Source: Adiantum capillus-veneris (taxonomy: Eukaryota > Streptophyta > Polypodiopsida > Polypodiales > Pteridaceae). From it: a stretch of DNA of 64,000 bases. The notes under the pieces are model-generated. The model worked only from the letters and a program-made list of their open reading frames with translations, ran no database searches and was not told the origin of the DNA. Of the stretch, positions 58,483 to 64,000 are shown one piece after another. The stretch lies in NCBI GenBank assembly GCA_014529385.2, contig CM043968.1, forward strand, positions 29,981,013 through 30,045,012, read 5' to 3'. Both the position numbers and the translations under genes were made by a program. Position 1 is the stretch's first letter. The number at the start of each line of letters is the position of its first letter.

Positions 58483-60207
58483 ACATGGTTTTAAACCAGT
58501 CAGGCACCACTCATGAAAGGACATCCTAAGATCATCTTAGATGACATCGTGTGCTTGAAAAAATCCATAACAATGAAGGTATGCCTTACCTTGTGTCTAA
58601 GGACCTTGGCCTTGAGATCTTCTAGCATCCGAATGGGTTTAATAGTGGTCCCATTGGCCATCTTTACCACTATGTTTGTAGCCCAGAGGTGAGGTCTACC
58701 CATAGATTCCCAACAATTTTTAGTTAGAATGTTGACCATCAAGGATTCCCTTCACATTTAATCCTTTAGTAATGATTGGTAGGGTTGCATTGGATTCATC
58801 CCCTTAAAAGTATTGCCTCAACTTGTTAACAAGTATTTCAACAATAGAGTTCTCATCTAAATTGGGTTGTGGATCTAAGTATTCCTCTTCTATTGGCACT
58901 TTGTTAGCCCTATCCATATGTGAGAATTGTGGTAACCCAACTTTCAGATCTCCATTGAGGAAAGCTTAAAGAGCTAGGAATAGCTCAAGGTCTCCATACA
59001 GTTTAGACATGATGATGGTTCTAGCTTTTGAAGCCATGAAATCCATCAATTTGGAAATATTTAACAGAACTTTTTGGGCTTCACTTCCTTGACATGGGGA
59101 AGATGGAATATCCACTTCTTCAATAGGGTCATGTAATCCTTTCGTGAGCATCCTCTTCAACAAGAAAAGAGTATGCCCGCTTTCCAATGATTTAAAGTCA
59201 CTTTCTTTTTGGATGACACTAGGCAAGTGTAGTGGTCTATGGTCCTTGTGTGGTTGATTTTGTGTAGGAAATATTGTGTTTGTAATCTGAATCTGCTTAG
59301 GTATTGGCTCTAGCTCCCTTTGAGTCTCTTCTACCAAACTCCTTGATTGCTTGACTCCCTTGATCTCCTCTATGGGGTTTTGGTAAGTTTTGATCTTCTT
59401 CCTAGGTTCCTTGGGTTTTGGCCATTGTGGTTCATCATGATCCTTTTTTTAATCTTTCCTAATGGCCATTTTAGTTTCCATGGTCTCATCTGAATCAAAA
59501 GCATTTTTCAAGGTCATTCAGATACACCGGGTCATCACTAGTCCCTATGTTGGTCTTTGAACCAAGGTTTGAATTTGTTACTTTTTGCAATCTCTTCCTT
59601 CGTGTTTTTCTTCTTATTTTGGGATTGGGCAATTGATGTTGCATCCCCACTGAGTCTCTTTCCTCAAGAATATAATTTTGACTTTGAAGCATCAATCATG
59701 TGAGTATTTATTGGTACCACATGTGTACTTAGTGATGATGCTTCAACAATCTCAATTAAGTTCAATGGCATGATCTTTTGTGCATTTGGATTATTATGAC
59801 ATTGAGAAATCAAATGATATATGCCACATTGATTACACATGAGTATCGGTATTGTAGATGTGCTCCCTTGATTGGTTTGCACTAGTGTGGCATCCTTCCC
59901 ACTCATAGTCGAGCTTAAATCCTTACACTTATGCAACTCATTGTCCTCTTCCAAGGAATCGCATACGTGTTCAAATACCTTGGTATGCTTTCTAACATCT
60001 CCGTCTCCATTGAATTTTTGTGTAAGCTTGGATACTTGTATTGCCTTTATTCTAGGCTCTCTATCAGGCATGCTACACATATTTTCAGTAATAGATCGAC
60101 CAATAGCTTGAGCAAATATTGCCAAGTCACCCAAGTGAGCAGGTATAGTGGGCAGAGGTGCTCCTCGGACTACATGTGGATTAGGGGTTGGTAATGGGTT
60201 TGGAATA

Positions 60208-60446
60208 CCCGGGGAGGTCACCTAATAGAAATGCAACCTATCACGTGAGTTCAACAGAAGGGTATTTAAAGTTCTTGAAACTTACAGAAATATATATACA
60301 AAAGGGCATTATTTTTTCAAACTTGAAAAAAACTGACAGATTTCAAAAGAAAAGGGTACATTATAAAAATTCACAGATAAGGGGTTTTACAAACATGTCT
60401 TGAACGCACGTGATATGGTAGTTTTACACATAGTGAACCCCCCGAG
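60208..60446. mobile_element. MITE-like insertion with 8-bp target duplication (copy 1)
   Basis: 239 bp beginning CCCGGGGAGGTCACCTA and ending TAGTGAACCCCCCGAG, imperfect terminal inverted repeats of about 16 bp. It is flanked by a perfect 8-bp duplication TTGGAATA (60200-60207 and 60447-60454) and has no coding capacity. The 8-bp duplication fits hAT-type transposition, but the terminal bases are not the usual hAT start. Confidence 0.8.
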
Positions 60447-60542
60447 TTGGAATAGGGGTTGTCCTTGGGTCCCAAGCTTGGTACGACATTACGCCATGCG
60501 ATGGCTCGAGGTCCATATGTGTGGCCCTAGGCCTAGCAGACG

Positions 60543-60788
60543 CTTGGGGGGTTCACCATTTAGTACCCTCTATATAATGTGCATTCGCGGGGTATTAAAA
60601 AAAACCCTCTTTTAACATGTTTGAATGAGTAAAATGACCCCTTATTTTAGGATTTTGTTTTTCAAATTGAATATTAAAACCCCTTATTAATGTAACCCTT
60701 TGAAATTGCCTAAATTTTTTGTATTTTAAAACCCCTTCTTTGGAACTCATGCTATACATTAACATGATTACTTAGTGAACCCCCCGAG
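60543..60788. mobile_element. MITE-like insertion with 8-bp target duplication (copy 2)
   Basis: 246 bp beginning CTTGGGGGGTTCACCA and ending TAGTGAACCCCCCGAG (terminal inverted repeats matching at 14 of 16 bases), flanked by a perfect 8-bp duplication AGCAGACG (60535-60542 and 60789-60796). Inside it is AT-rich with repeated AACCCCTTATT-type words. It shares its ends with the MITE at 60208-60446. Confidence 0.85.
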
Positions 60789-61937
60789 AGCAGACGTGGG
60801 GTGTGACATGTTAATGCTAGCCGATATGGATCCATTGAAATAAGGGCTTGGATATCGTGGTAGTGGAGCATAACTTGTTGAAATAGTTGTGGGTGTAGGA
60901 GCTACATGAGCACGAGGGGAAACATGTACATATAGTTGATACACACTTGTAGGTAATGTTGTAGGCATTGTGCTACTAGGTAGAGGTGCTTTACTAACAA
61001 ATGAAGTCCATGGTGTATTTTTTTCCATGCTCATCACTAGGGTAGGCATGGTAACCATTGGGTCATCAAGGGAAAGATGAGATAAATTTGGAAAGTTAAA
61101 ACTATTGCTTGTGGGCTCAGACTGTACTGAGACGCCTGGTGAAACAACATATGAAGGATCCATCGGGCTCAACAAGGGAGTCTCCATTTGTGATAAGGTC
61201 ATTTTTTTGGTCTTCCTTATATCCAAGAATCTTATGAGACCCATTGAAGTCATGGAAATCCCTTTATTATGTCTCTCTAACTCAATAACCTTGTGGATGA
61301 CATTGCAAACTGTTTGTTGTTGCTCCTCTACACTGTTAGCACCTAATTTGGATTGTATCACATCCAACCAACCCACATGGTAGGTGTGACCAGTGTATAG
61401 GTCAGTTAAAGTCTCTATTTGTAGTTCATACTCCCAATTTCCATTTAGAAATGCCCCATCTAGGATTCAGGTGTTAGGGGTGTTCTTCAAAGTAGATGCG
61501 AGGTGGCTTCCTATTGTCTGACCCTTAGTGGTTGCTAATTTGGGAGCACTTGACTGCTTGACTGGCATAGCTATTTCCATATGTGCCTTTTCCTTTAGTT
61601 CTCTCTGTTGATCTACCTTGTGTAAGCTTTCACTTTCCTTTTCCCTAGATGCAAGGATATATCACTCAACCTCTTGCACTTTGTCAAGGCTCCTTCCATC
61701 AGGTAATATAACTTCAGAGGGGAATAGCTCTAAGGGGCCAAAGAGTGTAGTGGATGGAATATTCCCATGGGCACTCTTAAGGAAAGTGGGGTCTAGGTTA
61801 GACATGAAAGGTGAATTTACCTCTCCACTCCCTTCATTCATTTCACTAGCCGCATGTTCGGAGCGGGTGTCTCTACTAAAGATCTCTCTTAAGCGGCTAA
61901 CCATGCCAGAACGAGGCCGTGGGGCCAAGGCATGCAT

Positions 61938-62127
61938 GTCTTGACTGGGCTGTAGACATTCCCTATGATAAACTACCTCAAAGAGCTATGGTTGTAAGTG
62001 AAGCCACTGTTTTGTGGTTCCGTTTTACTATGCACATTGCATGTCTGACTCCATTCTAAGGTACAGTGTTGTTAAAGACTTTCCACCACTAATTTTGTAT
62101 CCGTGGAGAGAAAGAGAGGGAGAAAGA

Positions 62128-62198
<71 letters not shown>

Positions 62199-62207
62199 GG
62201 AGAAAGA

Positions 62208-62253
<46 letters not shown>

Positions 62254-62696
62254 TAGAGAAGGTAGAGATAAGAGAGTAGAAAGTCATTTATGAACTCCAT
62301 CTTGGGGACGTAAAGAAGATCTTGCAAACAACTACATACCTAAGCTCTTTACTTACTTGCAAGCTCATATGCGCAAACGCCTTGTCCGATCCATTTCCAC
62401 ATGTGAGCTTGCAAAGAACTACATACCTAAGCTCATATGAGCTACATGCAAACTACTACGAACATAATCATATATCTAAGTCTAAATTTAAACCGTGATA
62501 TACCTTGAAGCTAAACTTAAATATAAAAACTAAATTCAAAATCTAATCTTAAATCTAAACACTAATTATCATTAAATATCCCTAACTATGCTATAAACCT
62601 TAAATATAGAGTAAAATCCTAAACCTAACCCCAAAGCTCTAGCATTAAATATAAACCTAAACTCTAACTTAAATATAGAAACTAAATCCTAACCTA

Positions 62697-62699
<3 letters not shown>
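61938..62699. repeat. Spacer with duplicated (GA)n block
   Basis: (GA)n tracts at about 62131-62190 and 62213-62248, each preceded by AAAGAGAGGGAGAAAGACAAAG, so the block of about 80 bp is duplicated. 62256-62699 has loosely repeated TAAACCTAAA-type words, otherwise nothing. Confidence 0.8.
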
Positions 62700-62761
<62 letters not shown>

Positions 62762-62991
62762 ATATATCATAGTACGTTTATTTACAAAGATGGACATTGA
62801 TGAAGCTCTTCACCAACCAATGCACTACTTTCTCGGACAACACAGACATTAGATTAGATCCACAAGGAGTTCATTGGATTGGTCTCATAAATCATTTTGA
62901 TAATTTGAAGACGTTTAATATAACATTTCATTTCATATTCTCTCTCTCTTTCTCTATGTCTCTATTTATTTCTCTCTCTCTCTCTCTCTCC

Positions 62992-63067
<76 letters not shown>

Positions 63068-63144
63068 GAAAGAAACATGAGAGGGAGGAGAGGGAAGGAG
63101 CATACCTAGCTCTCCTTCCTCTCCTTGTGTGTGTGTGTGTGTGT

Positions 63145-63213
<69 letters not shown>
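62700..63213. repeat. Microsatellite cluster with a 30-G run
   Basis: (CT)n at 62700-62755; (CT)n at about 62970-62991, (GT)n to about 63029 and (GA)n to about 63062; (GT)n at 63126-63145; (G)30 at 63147-63176; (GA)n to 63213. The unique segment AGATGGGAAAGAAACATGAG follows both GA tracts, so the unit is duplicated. Confidence 0.95.
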
Positions 63214-63216
<3 letters not shown>

Positions 63217-63266
63217 GAAAGAAACATGAGAGGGAGGAGAGGGGCACGGGTATACCTGTTTCGTAA

Positions 63267-63309
63267 GAGCACCAAAACTCAAATCTATAGATCTGAGTTT
63301 TTGGCGCTC
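63267..63309. other. 43-bp near-perfect palindrome
   Basis: GAGC-CCAAAA-CTCA-ATCTATAGAT-TGAG-TTTTTGG-GCTC. The two halves pair around TATA with only two mismatches and one extra T. It may be a foldback transposon end or a structured site. Confidence 0.8.
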
Positions 63310-64000
63310 GTGGATTATTTTTTTACAGGGTCGACGTCGCTATAGCCGTCGTTATAAGCGTCACTATGCAACAAATACTATAGAGACACCGTGTGAGCGT
63401 CACACTGCTTTCGTTGCTACTTTGAAGAACCTCTTGTAGTGTTTCTCCTTTTTTAACTGTATGTCGGTCCGTTCAACTATCAATGCCAGCTCATCTCGGG
63501 CGAAAATGACACAACTTTCTCTGATATCATGGGAGGCAACAATTGTCTCCTTCGAGGAAAAGTCTATTGGTCGTTGTAGCACAAAATGTACATATAATTT
63601 TTTTGCAAAATATAATGTAGAATCTGCATTGTGCAATGGATGGCCATAAACTTCCAAGTAGATCCTCTCAGTGTTATCTTTGATCGCTTCGTGAAGGCAC
63701 TTCGATACCTTCTACCATCCTTTCTTTATTTTCGTATCCTCACATGGCCATATTGTTTTAATCATATCCTTGGTCACTTATTTATTGATATATTTCCATT
63801 GCATGTGGTTTGGATTTGCCCATTTTAATAGTCATCAAGCAGTGTGTGTTGCTTGTTGTGCCAACATACCGTGTGCTAGAGATTTCATGCATTGAAACGC
63901 ATTAAAAACCACTTATGTTTGATCATCTGGCACTGGTTGGGTATCACAAACTTGTTCTTCATCGGCCATAATATCTTAGTATTGCAATGGAAAAATAGAC
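63310..64000. other. Unassigned end of window
   Basis: Begins with TCGCTATAGCCGTCG-TATAAGCGTC-type short inverted words, which are common near plant DNA-transposon ends. An 85-codon minus-strand frame (63657-63400) has no recognised family. Confidence 0.4.

Larger units (their letters stand above)
58490..61937 (-). pseudogene. gag-pro: Inverted, internally deleted copy of element E (E2)
   Basis: Minus-strand frames match element E in order: the start region (61937-61662), the Pro/Thr/Met-rich Gag segment (61376-60797), then THMDLEPSHGVMSYQAW between two MITEs (about 60530-60460), and PIPAHLGD-type sequence with the start of the Gag domain (60170-59890). At about 59889 the frame passes from L-S-S-T-M-S-G-K directly to D-A-T-L-V-Q-T-N-Q, removing about 1.1 kb that in E holds the Gag core and three zinc knuckles. 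One knuckle (CNQCGIYHLISQCH) remains, then the linker (59337-58966) and the protease end (KMILGCPFM, about 58520). The D-G-G site is damaged by a deletion near 58740. No LTRs flank it. Confidence 0.85.

Overview
This window looks like repeat-rich nuclear DNA of a land plant. The evidence is Ty1/copia and Ty3/gypsy LTR retrotransposons with plant-type primer-binding sites (initiator-Met and Asp tRNA), a plant-style LINE endonuclease, an intronless F-box/kelch-like gene, and very many long (CT)n, (GA)n, (GT)n and (CA)n microsatellites. Nothing suggests a bacterial or organellar origin. The load of nested, decayed elements fits a large genome, such as that of a fern or another seed-free plant, but the exact lineage is my guess.

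Layout. 1-964 has no recognisable gene. 965-10444 is a nested stack: a truncated copia element (B), then a LINE relic, which is split by a complete but decayed copia element (A, 3225-8740) flanked by a perfect 5-bp target duplication. 10445-14054 is a minus-strand copia element (C) that has lost its integrase core. 15.4-19.6 kb is low-complexity DNA: a (CT)(CA) tract, a short Gly/His-rich reading frame, then about 2.3 kb of strongly purine-biased sequence. 20.6-22.5 kb holds gypsy relics in an odd order (integrase, then protease). 23361-24642 is three tandem copies of a 427-bp unit. 25.3-28.0 kb combines microsatellite-linked duplications with the 3' end of a minus-strand chromodomain gypsy element (family D).

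The only convincing host gene is at 29176-30696 on the minus strand. It encodes a 506-residue F-box protein and has a start-stop AUG-UAG just upstream of its start codon. 31-36 kb is non-coding and rich in microsatellites and short tandem duplications. 36982-38729 (minus) is a decayed polyprotein-like region with a repeated W-x-P-K / Q-G-Y-Y-x-G-N motif. 40250-40512 is a repeat-and-spacer array.

40935-62000 is dominated by two interleaved gypsy families. Family E (LTR about 595 bp, Asp-type primer site) encodes Gag with several zinc knuckles and a D-G-G retropepsin, but I find no reverse transcriptase or integrase. Its 3' module is duplicated (49.5-54.4 kb) and carries a hidden reading frame. 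A second, inverted and internally deleted E copy lies at 58.5-61.9 kb and holds two MITE-like insertions, each with a perfect 8-bp target duplication. Family D (LTR about 1.5-1.6 kb, Met-type primer site) contributes two solo LTRs with perfect 5-bp target duplications, one of them inside another D LTR in the opposite orientation, plus an RS-rich Gag start. 62.1-63.3 kb is a microsatellite cluster with a 30-G run, and the window ends in unassigned sequence.

Almost every coding element except the F-box gene is broken by stops, frameshifts or deletions, so the window is mainly a record of layered transposition, LTR-LTR recombination and microsatellite-associated rearrangement.
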